Program-made: the position numbers and the translations under genes
In this document: piece after piece, positions 50,821 to 60,527 of the stretch
How positions within the stretch are numbered: position 1 is the stretch's first letter
Layout of the letters: each line of letters opens with the position of its first letter
Assembly (NCBI GenBank): GCA_947632025.1
Contig: CANRNN010000001.1
Location: 1-64,000 of the forward strand
Direction of reading: 5' to 3'
Source of the DNA: an uncultured Clostridia bacterium
Lineage (GTDB): Bacteria; Bacillota; Clostridia; Oscillospirales; Ruminococcaceae
DNA: 64,000 nucleotides
Notes under the pieces: model-generated
What the model saw: the letters and a program-made list of their open reading frames with translations, nothing else
Databases searched by the model: none
Told to the model about the DNA's origin: nothing

Positions 50821-51584
50821 TGTTTAAAAAACTCTTTTCGAAAGATAAGGAAGAAAATACTGCGGCAAAACAGAGCGAGCATGCGCAAAAACTTATTGAT
50901 TATCTCGGCTGTCCGTGCGAGATTATTCCCGCAGGGACGGAGCTTGATAAAATTATGAATATTTACGACGATTTGTATGCAAAGCGCGAACAGGGCGGCT
51001 TTGTTCCGATGATTTTCGGGCTTGACGGTTTTTTTGAAAGAGATTTTGACGAATGGGAACCTCTTGAGGAATACCAAAATGAGGTTATGTCCGAAGAACC
51101 GACTATCCCCGAAAATTGGTTTCGGCAGAGAATTAAGGAGAACCGCGAATTTTATACCGCCGATGAATGGGAGGAGCGTATCGGCGCGGTGTCGGGCGGC
51201 GATGAAAGCCGCGTTTTCGGCGGACTTATGGACTACAATACTAGGAAATCTGTCGAGTGCGTTATAGCGAAAATCCCCGTTAAAAATCCGTGGGAGGTTT
51301 TCGCGTGGGTGCCGTTCGGCGGCTGGAACGAATGTCCGACAAACGACGAAATTATGTACATTGCGAAGTACTGGTATGAAAAATACGGTGCAATACCCGC
51401 TGTAATGACCCACGATGTGCTTGAATTTGCGGCGCGTCCAGTTAAGGATAAAACTGCTGCTATGGATCTTGCCCTCGAACAGTATGTTTTTTGCAGCGAT
51501 ATTGTCGATCAGGGCTTGAATACTATCGGCGCGCTTGCGGATACGCTTATGAAGTCGTCGGTTTGGTATTTCTGGTGGGATTAA
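50821..51584 (+). CDS. DUF4253 family protein
   Basis: [48 protein letters not shown]. Confidence 0.8.
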
Positions 51585-51593
51585 GGAGATTTA

Positions 51594-51907
51594 TGGATTT
51601 ATCAAAATACTTTAAGAAATCGGAGCTTATCCCCGCGATAGTTCAGGACTATCAGACGGGAGAAGTGCTTATGCTGGCATATATGAACGAGGAGAGCATG
51701 AGAAAAACGCTTGAAACGGGGTATACATGGTTCTGGAGCCGTTCGCGGCAGGAGCTTTGGAACAAAGGCGCGACTTCGGGTCACGTTCAGCGTGTTATCG
51801 AGATTTACGGCGACTGCGACGACGATACTTTGCTTGTTAAGGTCGAACAGACGGGCGCGGCTTGCCATACGGGAAACAGGACGTGCTTTTTTAACAAAAT
51901 AAGGTAA
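51594..51907 (+). CDS. hisI: Phosphoribosyl-AMP cyclohydrolase
   Basis: [56 protein letters not shown]...[27 protein letters not shown]. Confidence 0.96.
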
Positions 51908-51927
51908 TTTGGACAGGAGAAATAACA

Positions 51928-52590
51928 GTGACGAATCTAATAATAATACTGATATCAATTGTTTTTGTGGTATTCATTATTGTTGACATAATACACCTGG
52001 TGAAGTTTGTAACGGCTTCAAAAAGCGAGGGCGTTCTCGTGGTGAAATTTTATGTCAGTAAGTTTACTATCCCGACGCTTGTTATTCTCATTGTTTTAAT
52101 GGCATTTTCTGTTTGGGGGTTCAACAAATCCGATTCCTACAAAAATAAAGCTTCATATCTTGAAGAAATAAATAATTCGGGATCCGAATATATTGAACAA
52201 TACATCAGCATGGCAGAGGCGGACGCAGGCATAACGATAAATGATCCCGAAGTTTATATTCGGAATGAAGTTGAGAAATTAAGAAATTTTGCAGACTCTT
52301 TAACTTTAGTATCTGTTTTTCAATTGCTTGTTGTGATCGGAGGAATTATTAGCGCTTTGAAGAACTTTTATGTGATTACAAACAGTGGTTTAAGAGCAGC
52401 ACGCATGGATGACGCTATCCCTGTTTATGCGGATTACGAGCGTTCCGAAAGAAAATTGATCGTGAAAGCGAAAGATCTGAACGGCAAGGAGCAGAATCTC
52501 TTTACCTTTAGTGCAACACCGAAAAACTTGGCTTCCCTCGGAAAAATTATCCGCTGGGAGGAATACGAAACACAGGAGGAAATACAATGA
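51928..52590 (+). CDS. Membrane protein of unknown function
   Basis: 220 aa with three predicted TM segments, between hisI and hisE. Confidence 0.65.
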   Translation: MTNLIIILISIVFVVFIIVDIIHLVKFVTASKSEGVLVVKFYVSKFTIPTLVILIVLMAFSVWGFNKSDSYKNKASYLEEINNSGSEYIEQYISMAEADAGITINDPEVYIRNEVEKLRNFADSLTLVSVFQLLVVIGGIISALKNFYVITNSGLRAARMDDAIPVYADYERSERKLIVKAKDLNGKEQNLFTFSATPKNLASLGKIIRWEEYETQEEIQ

Positions 52591-52913
52591 GCGAAGCATT
52601 CAAGGAAATGTATGATGTTATCATCAACCGCAGGGCGAATCCACAGGAGGGCTCTTACACATGCTATCTTTTTGACAAGGGGCTTGACAAAATTCTCAAA
52701 AAGTGCGGCGAGGAATGTACCGAAATGGTGATTGCCGCTAAAAACGCCGACAACGACGAGCTTGCAAACGAGATAAACGACCTTTTTTATCACGTTGCGG
52801 TGCTTATGGCAGAACGCGGCGTTACAGTTGAGGAAATCGACAACATAATGCGCGAAAGAGCGAAAAAAATCGGCAACCTCAAGCAGTTCCACACAAGCGA
52901 CCATAATACCTGA
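52587..52913 (+). CDS. hisE: Phosphoribosyl-ATP pyrophosphatase
   Basis: GSYTCYLFDKGLDKILKKCGEECTEMVIAAKNADNDELANEINDLFYHVAVLM. Confidence 0.95.
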   Translation: MSEAFKEMYDVIINRRANPQEGSYTCYLFDKGLDKILKKCGEECTEMVIAAKNADNDELANEINDLFYHVAVLMAERGVTVEEIDNIMRERAKKIGNLKQFHTSDHNT

Positions 52914-52949
52914 TTATGGTGATTTTGTAAAAAATATTTTCAAAATCCC

Positions 52950-52978
52950 TTGAAATTTTGTGGAAAATGTGATATAAT
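52950..52978 (+). promoter_or_regulatory. Sigma-A type promoter of fba
   Basis: TTGAAA, 17 bp, TATAAT. Confidence 0.6.
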
Positions 52979-53027
52979 GTTTTTATGGATTTATATCCTA
53001 AATTTATTTGCGAAGGAGAAATAACTT

Positions 53028-53891
53028 ATGTTGGTTTCCGCTAAAGAAATGCTTACTAAGGCACGCGACGGGAAGTATGCGGTAGGTCAGTTCAACATCA
53101 ATAACCTCGAATGGACAAAATCCATACTGCTGACCGCCGAAGAGCTGAAGTCGCCTGTTATTCTCGGCGTGTCCGAGGGCGCAGGAAAGTACATGGCAGG
53201 GTACAGGACTGTTGTCGGAATGGTAAACGGTATGCTTCAGGAGCTTAAGATCACTGTTCCTGTGGCTCTTCATCTCGATCACGGTACTTTTGAGGGAGCA
53301 AAGGCTTGCATTAACGCGGGCTTCTCGTCAATAATGTTTGACGGCTCTCACTATCCTATTGATGAGAACATCGAAAAGACCAAGATACTTGTAAACGCAT
53401 GCGACGTTCTCGGCATTTCCATTGAGGCGGAGGTCGGCTCTATAGGCGGCGAAGAGGACGGCGTTATCGGTATGGGCGAGTGCGCTGACCCCGACGAGTG
53501 CAAGAGAATTGCTGATTTGGGCGTTACAATGCTTGCCGCGGGTATCGGAAACATTCACGGCAAATATCCTCCCAACTGGAAGGGACTGAGCTTTGAAACT
53601 CTGGAAGCTGTAAAGGCTAAGGTCGGCGATATGCCGCTGGTGCTTCACGGCGGCACGGGAATCCCCGCAGATATGATAAAGAAGGCAATTTCTCTGGGCG
53701 TTGCGAAGATCAACGTAAATACCGAGTGCCAGCTTTCGTTCCAAGCGGCAACAAGAAAATACATCGAAGAGGGCAAAGACCAGCAGGGCAAGGGCTTCGA
53801 CCCCAGAAAACTTCTCGCTCCGGGTGCGGAGGCTATCAAGGCTACCGTCAAGGAGAAAATGGAGCTTTTCGGCTCTGTCGGCAAGGCTTGA
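53028..53891 (+). CDS. fba: Class II fructose-bisphosphate aldolase
   Basis: YAVGQFNINNLEW, ALHLDHGTFEGAKACINAGFSSIMFDGSHYPIDEN, LHGGTGIP. Confidence 0.95.
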   Translation: MLVSAKEMLTKARDGKYAVGQFNINNLEWTKSILLTAEELKSPVILGVSEGAGKYMAGYRTVVGMVNGMLQELKITVPVALHLDHGTFEGAKACINAGFSSIMFDGSHYPIDENIEKTKILVNACDVLGISIEAEVGSIGGEEDGVIGMGECADPDECKRIADLGVTMLAAGIGNIHGKYPPNWKGLSFETLEAVKAKVGDMPLVLHGGTGIPADMIKKAISLGVAKINVNTECQLSFQAATRKYIEEGKDQQGKGFDPRKLLAPGAEAIKATVKEKMELFGSVGKA

Positions 53892-53898
53892 TAAACAA

Positions 53899-53928
53899 GA
53901 GGGCATCGGTTTCGGTGCCCTTTTTTAA
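53899..53928 (+). terminator. Rho-independent terminator
   Basis: GGGCATC ggtttc GGTGCCC TTTTTT. Confidence 0.75.
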
Positions 53929-53932
53929 TGCC

Positions 53933-53961
53933 TTGACAAGGGAAATTTAATATTGTATAAT
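53933..53961 (+). promoter_or_regulatory. Consensus sigma-A promoter
   Basis: TTGACA, 17 bp, TATAAT. Confidence 0.7.
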
Positions 53962-53994
53962 AAAATAAAACATTATTGAGTTTGGGTGGGTGTT

Positions 53995-54225
53995 ATGGAT
54001 CCGATTGATTTGTTGAATTACGGGATAATTTACGGGCTGCCCGCGGTGGCTGCCGTGGTGTTTGTCATAATGCTGGTAAGGTTTTTGAAAACACCTAAGG
54101 ATAACGCCGAGCTTCGCCGAAAATGCGGAATTCCCGCTATAGTGATGGGGATTATCGCGGGCGTGCTGGTAAGCGGTATGATTTTCATTATAGTATTGAC
54201 ACTGCTGGTTATTGCGAATATGTGA
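53995..54225 (+). CDS. Small two-TM membrane protein
   Basis: MDPIDLLNYGIIYGLPAVAAVVFVIMLVRFLKTPKDNAELRRKCGIPAIVMGIIAGVLVSGMIFIIVLTLLVIANM. Confidence 0.65.
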   Translation: MDPIDLLNYGIIYGLPAVAAVVFVIMLVRFLKTPKDNAELRRKCGIPAIVMGIIAGVLVSGMIFIIVLTLLVIANM

Positions 54226-54235
54226 AAGGAAAGTT

Positions 54236-54373
54236 ATGAAAGACAGGATTTTTTACGGTATTCTTATTGCGGTGTGCGTTGTCGGGGCGGCAGTTTCGGC
54301 GGCTTTGGTGATTTATACTTTTCAGCTTTATGAACACGCATCGATAATTTCCTACATCGCGAACGGAGGATAA
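54236..54373 (+). CDS. 45-aa single-TM small protein, below the ORF track cut-off
   Basis: ATG after GAAAGGAAAG; MKDRIFYGILIAVCVVGAAVSAALVIYTFQLYEHASIISYIANGG*; ends 1 nt before the next ATG. Confidence 0.6.
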   Translation: MKDRIFYGILIAVCVVGAAVSAALVIYTFQLYEHASIISYIANGG

Positions 54374-54374
54374 T

Positions 54375-55331
54375 ATGAAGCTCGCAAAACAAATTCTTGC
54401 TATCGTGCTTACGGCGGCAGTGTTCGCGTCGTTTGATATTGCGGTTTATAACGTGGTCACAAAACGCTATATGAACCACAATTCCGAAGCTATGCAGGCA
54501 AAATCGGTGGAGCTTTGCAAGTATCTTCCGTTTGATGAAAATTCGGAAATAGTGAAAATAAATTCATCGTTCAAGCTGAATGAGAAACTGCCTGTTATAG
54601 ACGGCGCTGCGGCTCTTTATCCCGTGTTTTCGGCATTTGTAAACGCGGTTTATCCTAAGGAGAGCGTTCATTTTGACGGGGAGAATTTCACGTCCGACAG
54701 TGCGCTGCATTACACCAACACACGAGGCTCTTACAAGGCGATTGTTGACGGCGACGCGGATTTGATTTTTTGTGCGAAGCCGTCCGAGGAACAGTTAGCT
54801 TACGCGAAAGAAAAGGGCGTGGAGTTGGAACTTATCCCGATAGGACGCGAGGCGTTCGTTTTTATCGTGAATGCTGAAAATCCCGTTAATTCTCTAACTG
54901 AGGAACAGGTGAGAGATATTTATTCGGGGAAAATTCTAAACTGGTCGGAAGTCGGTGGAAAAAACCGCCTTATAAACGCGCTCGAAAGAAACGAGGGTAG
55001 CGGTTCGCAGACGCAGATGCTGTCGTTTATGGGCGGCAGAGAGATAAAACGTAATATTTTTGGCGCTTTAACAGGGAGTGCAATAGGATTTTCGTTCAGA
55101 TATTACGTTGAGGGGATAGTCGGAAATTCAGGCGTTAAAATACTGTCGATAAACGGCGTTTACCCCGATAAAGAACATATAGCAAACGGAGAATATCCGC
55201 TTTCGTCAAATTTTTACGCAGTTTGCCGAAAAAATGACGATAACGAAAACCTGCGCGCTTTTATTGATTGGATCATTTCAGAAGAAGGGCAGAAAATAAT
55301 TGAACAAAGTGAGTATGTTCCGCTAAAATGA
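54375..55331 (+). CDS. PstS-like phosphate-type substrate-binding protein
   Basis: LPVIDGAAALYPVFSAFVNAVYP, DADLIFCAKPSEEQ, LTEEQVRDIYSGKILNWSEVGGKN, ERNEGSGSQTQM. Confidence 0.8.
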   Translation: MKLAKQILAIVLTAAVFASFDIAVYNVVTKRYMNHNSEAMQAKSVELCKYLPFDENSEIVKINSSFKLNEKLPVIDGAAALYPVFSAFVNAVYPKESVHFDGENFTSDSALHYTNTRGSYKAIVDGDADLIFCAKPSEEQLAYAKEKGVELELIPIGREAFVFIVNAENPVNSLTEEQVRDIYSGKILNWSEVGGKNRLINALERNEGSGSQTQMLSFMGGREIKRNIFGALTGSAIGFSFRYYVEGIVGNSGVKILSINGVYPDKEHIANGEYPLSSNFYAVCRKNDDNENLRAFIDWIISEEGQKIIEQSEYVPLK

Positions 55332-55357
55332 AATTTTTCAAAAATAACGGAAAAAAC

Positions 55358-55386
55358 TTGAAAAATTTTGTAGAAAGTGGTATAAT
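55358..55386 (+). promoter_or_regulatory. Sigma-A type promoter of tyrA
   Basis: TTGAAA, 17 bp, TATAAT. Confidence 0.6.
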
Positions 55387-55424
55387 ATCTATAATGACTT
55401 AAATAATTAAGGTGGAATTAAAGA

Positions 55425-56279
55425 ATGAATATCGCGGTCGTTGGTCTGGGTCTTATCGGAGGTTCAATATGTAAAGCTCTTAAGGCTAATACATTTCATC
55501 ACATAATGGGAATTGATACAGATCACGAAACTATAAGAAAAGCTATACAACAAGGAGCTATTGACGAGGAAATTACCGCCGACAGACTCTCGGAGGCTAA
55601 TCTAACAATTATTGCCCTTTATCCTTATGCTATCGTGGAGTTCGTCAAGGAAAACGCTGATAAATTTAAAAAAGGTTCTATCGTGATGGACACCTGCGGC
55701 GTGAAGGGATATATTGTCAGAAGCTGTACACCTGTCCTTGAGGAAAAGGGCGTTATCTTTATCGGTACTCACCCTATGGCGGGAACGGAACATTCCGGCT
55801 TTGACTACGCTACTGCCGATTTGTTTAACAAGGCGAGTTTTATCATTACGCCTGCCGAAAGCACTCCGCAGATAGCTATTGACCTTGTTTCAACGCTTGG
55901 AGCGTGTATGAACTTCGGACAGGTCGTAATTGCCACACCGGAACAGCATGACGCTAATATCGCGTATACCTCGCAGCTGGCACACGTCGTTTCAAACGCG
56001 TATGTTAAAAGTCCGTCGCTGTTGAGAGCCGACGGTTTCTCGGCGGGAAGTTTTCTGGATCTTACAAGGGTAGCGTACCTCAACGAGGATATGTGGTCGA
56101 GCTTGTTTATGTGCAACAAGGAAGCGCTGCTGTTCGAGATAAATTCAATTATAAAATCGCTATCCGAATACCGTGACGCAATGATAAACGACGATACCGA
56201 AACGCTTCGTGTTCTGCTTCGCAACGGTAAAGAGCTTAAAGAAAAGAGTATGGAGTTTTACGGACAGGGGCGAAGATAA
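55425..56279 (+). CDS. tyrA: Prephenate dehydrogenase
   Basis: IAVVGLGLIGGSICKALK, DTCGVKGYIV, GTHPMAGTEHSGFDYA. Confidence 0.92.
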   Translation: MNIAVVGLGLIGGSICKALKANTFHHIMGIDTDHETIRKAIQQGAIDEEITADRLSEANLTIIALYPYAIVEFVKENADKFKKGSIVMDTCGVKGYIVRSCTPVLEEKGVIFIGTHPMAGTEHSGFDYATADLFNKASFIITPAESTPQIAIDLVSTLGACMNFGQVVIATPEQHDANIAYTSQLAHVVSNAYVKSPSLLRADGFSAGSFLDLTRVAYLNEDMWSSLFMCNKEALLFEINSIIKSLSEYRDAMINDDTETLRVLLRNGKELKEKSMEFYGQGRR

Positions 56280-56836
56280 TGTCGGAAAAGAATACTCCCG
56301 GTATAGGCTATGTCGTGTCGCTGTGCGGAATTATGTGCGGTCTGGCTATAGCGCTGATGTTTGTGCTGGGAATGATACCGGCATTTGAGTATATAAGCTC
56401 CGCTACTGCGGGGGTACTTATATGGGTCATACGCGAGGAGCTTGGAGTTAAATACGGTCTTACAAGCTATCTTGCTGTGGGGATATTGGCGCTTCTTATC
56501 ACAATGAATTACGAGGCGGCAATAGTTTTCCTGTTTTTGCTCGGATATTATCCGATACTGCGGGAACATATACAGAAAATAAGGCTTAAATTACTGCGGT
56601 TAGTGGTGAAGCTTACGCTTTATACCGTTGCGGCAGTATCGGCGTATACTGTTCTTATATATGTTTTCGGAATGAAGGAGCTTCTGGAAGATATGGACGA
56701 TTTTGGAAAATACAGCTCCATTATTCTGCTTGCCGCGGGAGCAGGAGCGTTTTTGATGTACGATTTGCTGCTGACGGTTTATATCCCCCTCTATAAAAAG
56801 CTTATAAAGCCAAAAATACGCAAAAGAATGCACTGA
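56279..56836 (+). CDS. Multi-TM membrane protein of unknown function
   Basis: 185 aa, about five hydrophobic segments; overlaps the tyrA stop. Confidence 0.65.
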   Translation: MSEKNTPGIGYVVSLCGIMCGLAIALMFVLGMIPAFEYISSATAGVLIWVIREELGVKYGLTSYLAVGILALLITMNYEAAIVFLFLLGYYPILREHIQKIRLKLLRLVVKLTLYTVAAVSAYTVLIYVFGMKELLEDMDDFGKYSSIILLAAGAGAFLMYDLLLTVYIPLYKKLIKPKIRKRMH

Positions 56837-56847
56837 AGGGACAATTT

Positions 56848-57438
56848 ATGAAAAATTTGCTTATGAGAAGCGGGTGCAAAGTCCCGTTTCCCGAACGGCT
56901 TTTTGAGTGCTACGCTGTGTGTGACGACAGGATAATCGCGAATGTCGGGGCGGATAAACTGGGCGCTATGATGATTCATTTCATAGGTATGCACGACGAA
57001 CCGTTGTTCTTTATTCTGGAGCTTCCCACAAATAAAAATGACGAGCCCGATATTGAACATTCGGTTCACACGGACGTTTATTATATTGACTGGCTTTCTC
57101 AGGCGCAGGCATCAACGGTGCTGGCGCGTGTGGGAGATATTCTGTACAGCGACGGAATTGCGGCGTTCGGGTTTGGGTGTCATGACAGCGGTGAGGAAAT
57201 TTTCTCAATCGAGTACAATTATGTCGTTTTGTTCAGCAAAAATCTCGAAAAATACGAGTTGTTCTTTACCGAGCATGATATCCCGAAAACGGAAAATTTT
57301 GTAAGCGCGTGGGATACCGTATCAGACGAACATCCTGCGGAGAGCTTTGCCATAACGGTTGACGGGAAAATGATTTACGATATTCCCGAAATGTTGAAGG
57401 ATATGGGAATTTACCTCGCGGAACGCCGCGAGAGATAA
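56848..57438 (+). CDS. Hypothetical protein
   Basis: 196 aa ORF between linked genes on the same strand. Confidence 0.65.
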   Translation: MKNLLMRSGCKVPFPERLFECYAVCDDRIIANVGADKLGAMMIHFIGMHDEPLFFILELPTNKNDEPDIEHSVHTDVYYIDWLSQAQASTVLARVGDILYSDGIAAFGFGCHDSGEEIFSIEYNYVVLFSKNLEKYELFFTEHDIPKTENFVSAWDTVSDEHPAESFAITVDGKMIYDIPEMLKDMGIYLAERRER

Positions 57439-57455
57439 AGATAAAGGAGGATTTT

Positions 57456-59252
57456 ATGTCGGAAAGAATACCTGTAAGGGCGGACGTTTCCGCCGAAAAC
57501 AAATGGTCTATCGAGGATATCTACGCTTCCGATGAGCTTTGGGAGAAAGATCTCGTAAAAGCGGCGGAGTATGTGGATAAAATCGAAAATTACCGTGGAA
57601 AACTGCGTGAAAGCGGAAAATCACTGCTTGAATATTTCAGGCTCGATGATGAACTGACGCTGCTGTTCGACAGCCTGATAAATTACGCGCAGCGCAAGGG
57701 CGACGAGGATACGCGAGTCGCGAAATATCAGGATATGTGCGGCAGAATGGAGATGCTTCTTGTGAAGATTTCGGGTGCTTCGGCGTTTGTTGTTCCCGAA
57801 ATTCTTGAAATCTCCGATGAGAGTATGGAGCAATTCTTCAAGGACTGCCCCGAACTTGAACTTTACAGAAAAGCACTCGACAGAATACGTCACAGGCGTG
57901 CGCATATACTTTCCGAAAACGAGGAGCGCTTAATGGCTCTGGCGGGGGAGATGCTCGGAACTCCGGAAACGATCTTCTCTATGTTCAATGACGCGGACCT
58001 GAAATTTCCGGACGCGGTTGACAAGGACGGAAATCTTCATCAGGTAACTCACGAAAGTTATATCCCGCTTGTTCAAAGCCCCGACAGGGTGCTTAGAAAA
58101 TCCGCGTTTGAAGGGCTTTATCACACCTATGAGGGCTTTAAGAACAGCTCCGCGGTAATGCTTTCAGCACAAGTGAAAACGCTTGTGTTCAGTGCGAGAG
58201 CGAGAAAATATCAAAGCACTCTTGAAATGTCGCTCGACCGTAACGAAGTCGATACAAGAGTATATCACAGCCTTATCGAAGCAGTTCATGATAATATGGG
58301 ACTTATGCATAGATATGTAAAGCTGCGAAAAAAAGCTCTGGGGCTTTCGGAGCTTCACGCATATGACCTATATACCCCAATCGTTGACGGCGTGGAGGAC
58401 AATGTTCCTTATGAACAGGCAAAACGCGAAGTGTGCGAGGCTCTAGCTCCTTTGGGAGAGGATTATCTGAAAATCTTCCGTGAGGGGTTGGAGAACGGCT
58501 GGATAGATGTTCTTGAAAACGAGGGAAAGCGCAGCGGAGCGTATTCAGCAGGAGCAAAGGTTCACCCGTTCGTTTTGCTGAATTACAAGAATACGCTTAA
58601 TTGGGAATTTACGCTCGCTCACGAAATGGGTCACGCGATACATTCCTATCTATCCAATAAGAATCAGCCGACGGTGTATTCCGATTATGTGATTTTCGTC
58701 GCGGAGGTCGCTTCCACCTGCAACGAGAGCCTGCTTATGCAGTATCTGCTGAAAAATACGTCGGATAAAAAGCGAAAGGCGTTTCTTGTAAATTATTTTC
58801 TGGAGCAGTTTCGGACTACTCTTTACAGGCAGACAATGTTTGCGGAGTTCGAGCTTATGATTAACGAGAAAGTCGAACGCGGAGAAACACTTACCGCTGA
58901 AAATCTCTGTGAGATGTATCACAAGCTTAATGTCGATTATTACGGCGAAGATCTGATAGTGGACAGCGAGCTTGATATGGAATGGGCAAGAATACCGCAT
59001 TTCTACTATGATTATTATGTTTATCAGTATGCGACGGGCTTTTCCGCTGCAGTAGCTCTTTCAAGGAGAATACTTGACAAGGGCGAAAGTGCCGTTAAGG
59101 ATTACATCGGATTTCTTAGCGGCGGTTGCTCTGCTGACCCTATAACGCTTCTTAGGGGAGCAGGCGTAGATATGACAGGAAAAAATGCAGTAAACGAGGC
59201 ACTGAAGCTTTTCGGGTCACTGCTTGATGAGATGGGAGAATTACTGAAATAA
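57456..59252 (+). CDS. pepF: Oligoendopeptidase F (M3)
   Basis: LAHEMGHAIHSYLS zinc motif, VFVAEVAST-like sequence, PepF N-terminal layout. Confidence 0.95.
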   Translation: MSERIPVRADVSAENKWSIEDIYASDELWEKDLVKAAEYVDKIENYRGKLRESGKSLLEYFRLDDELTLLFDSLINYAQRKGDEDTRVAKYQDMCGRMEMLLVKISGASAFVVPEILEISDESMEQFFKDCPELELYRKALDRIRHRRAHILSENEERLMALAGEMLGTPETIFSMFNDADLKFPDAVDKDGNLHQVTHESYIPLVQSPDRVLRKSAFEGLYHTYEGFKNSSAVMLSAQVKTLVFSARARKYQSTLEMSLDRNEVDTRVYHSLIEAVHDNMGLMHRYVKLRKKALGLSELHAYDLYTPIVDGVEDNVPYEQAKREVCEALAPLGEDYLKIFREGLENGWIDVLENEGKRSGAYSAGAKVHPFVLLNYKNTLNWEFTLAHEMGHAIHSYLSNKNQPTVYSDYVIFVAEVASTCNESLLMQYLLKNTSDKKRKAFLVNYFLEQFRTTLYRQTMFAEFELMINEKVERGETLTAENLCEMYHKLNVDYYGEDLIVDSELDMEWARIPHFYYDYYVYQYATGFSAAVALSRRILDKGESAVKDYIGFLSGGCSADPITLLRGAGVDMTGKNAVNEALKLFGSLLDEMGELLK

Positions 59253-59253
59253 T

Positions 59254-60369
59254 ATGGAATTTAATGATTATAACAGCATCCAATTGTATGATGTATTCAC
59301 AAAATTTGCCAAAGGCAGAAAGTCGCTCACATTACTGATCGACAATGAACGGAATATTTTGTTTTCAAACAACAGAAGAATCATCAAAGAAAACAGGAAA
59401 CTTGATTTAATCGTCAACGAAAATGTTTCTATTAAATTTGAAGATGGACAGATATTCAAAGCAAAGATAAATTCAAAGTTCTACAATTGCAGGGTATACC
59501 GTTTAACCAAAAATTTTCTTTATTGTGAGCTTTTCAACAGTAATGACATAATAAAGCTCTCAAACGGTATGGAGCTGAGAGATGGATTGAACACCGAAAT
59601 AGGTATTATCAATGAAAAGATAAAAAATATTTTGAGAATCTGCAAATCTTCCCTGCATAATGTAAAATTCACAGATAGAAACAGAGTAAATGCCGGCACG
59701 ATCGAAATAATTCATGATATGCTCTCTGATATCGCTGTTTCCTGTGATATTCTTTCTCAATTCTTAAATGACAATACGGTTGAAAATCCTATTATTGTTG
59801 ATCTGAATGAAACCCTAAAGACTTTTTCTATTCTTTGCAATGAATCACTTTGTAATACGAATAAACATATTGAATATATTAAAAACATTGAAAATGGCGA
59901 ATTATTTTATACAACATTGAGATTTGAAAATTTTATATTCATAATAATGAATGCCATTCACAGTGCGCTTTTTCTTTCCGAAACTGAAGTTCCCATTAAT
60001 ATCTTTTTGAGAAAAGAAATAATTGAAGAAAAACAAGTTAATGTTATTGAAATAGATTTTGAAACTTTATACAATTTTTCCGAGGAAGAGCTTGAAAACA
60101 ACACGATTTTTTCTTCGGTCATGGGATTGATAAGAAGTGAAATATCCAAAAAATATCTCACACAGTGCGGCGGCAGTCTTAATATGGAATACAACAAATT
60201 TTGTTCAAAAGCAAAAATCAGGATAATATTTCAGGAATCTGTTATAAACGCCGAAAGGGATAGTAAATATATTTTCAATTGCCCGTCTTATTTTGTTGAC
60301 GAGCTGCATATGCTTTATCCCTTAGAGCTTGCACTTATGGAAATAAAAAACGAAAACGGAAAAAAATAA
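59254..60369 (+). CDS. Putative histidine-kinase-like protein, divergent
   Basis: IIHDMLSDIAVSCDILSQFLND recalls a DHp helix; RFENFIFIIMNAIHSALFLS recalls an N-box; gene appears AT-richer than its neighbours. Confidence 0.4.
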   Translation: MEFNDYNSIQLYDVFTKFAKGRKSLTLLIDNERNILFSNNRRIIKENRKLDLIVNENVSIKFEDGQIFKAKINSKFYNCRVYRLTKNFLYCELFNSNDIIKLSNGMELRDGLNTEIGIINEKIKNILRICKSSLHNVKFTDRNRVNAGTIEIIHDMLSDIAVSCDILSQFLNDNTVENPIIVDLNETLKTFSILCNESLCNTNKHIEYIKNIENGELFYTTLRFENFIFIIMNAIHSALFLSETEVPINIFLRKEIIEEKQVNVIEIDFETLYNFSEEELENNTIFSSVMGLIRSEISKKYLTQCGGSLNMEYNKFCSKAKIRIIFQESVINAERDSKYIFNCPSYFVDELHMLYPLELALMEIKNENGKK

Positions 60370-60435
60370 AATCGCTCTTTACATAACGTTCAACAGGTTT
60401 TCACATTTCTATCATAGTTTTGGTTTATAATTAAA

Positions 60436-60527
60436 TTGTCGGAGAGATCCGACAAGCAATGTTCATAGTTTCCTCTTGCGAATTGGGCGTTCTTTATCAG
60501 AATCTCGTAAAGAACGCCGTTTTTTTA
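60436..60527 (+). ncRNA. Candidate small RNA or structured leader
   Basis: TATAAT at 60426-60431, then TTGTCGGA-GAGA-TCCGACAA hairpin, GCAA..TTTCCTC..TTGC segment and a strong terminator; no ORF. Confidence 0.45.
60486..60527 (+). terminator. Rho-independent terminator
   Basis: GGCGTTCTTTA tcagaatctcg TAAAGAACGCC GTTTTTTT, perfect 11-bp stem. Confidence 0.85.
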
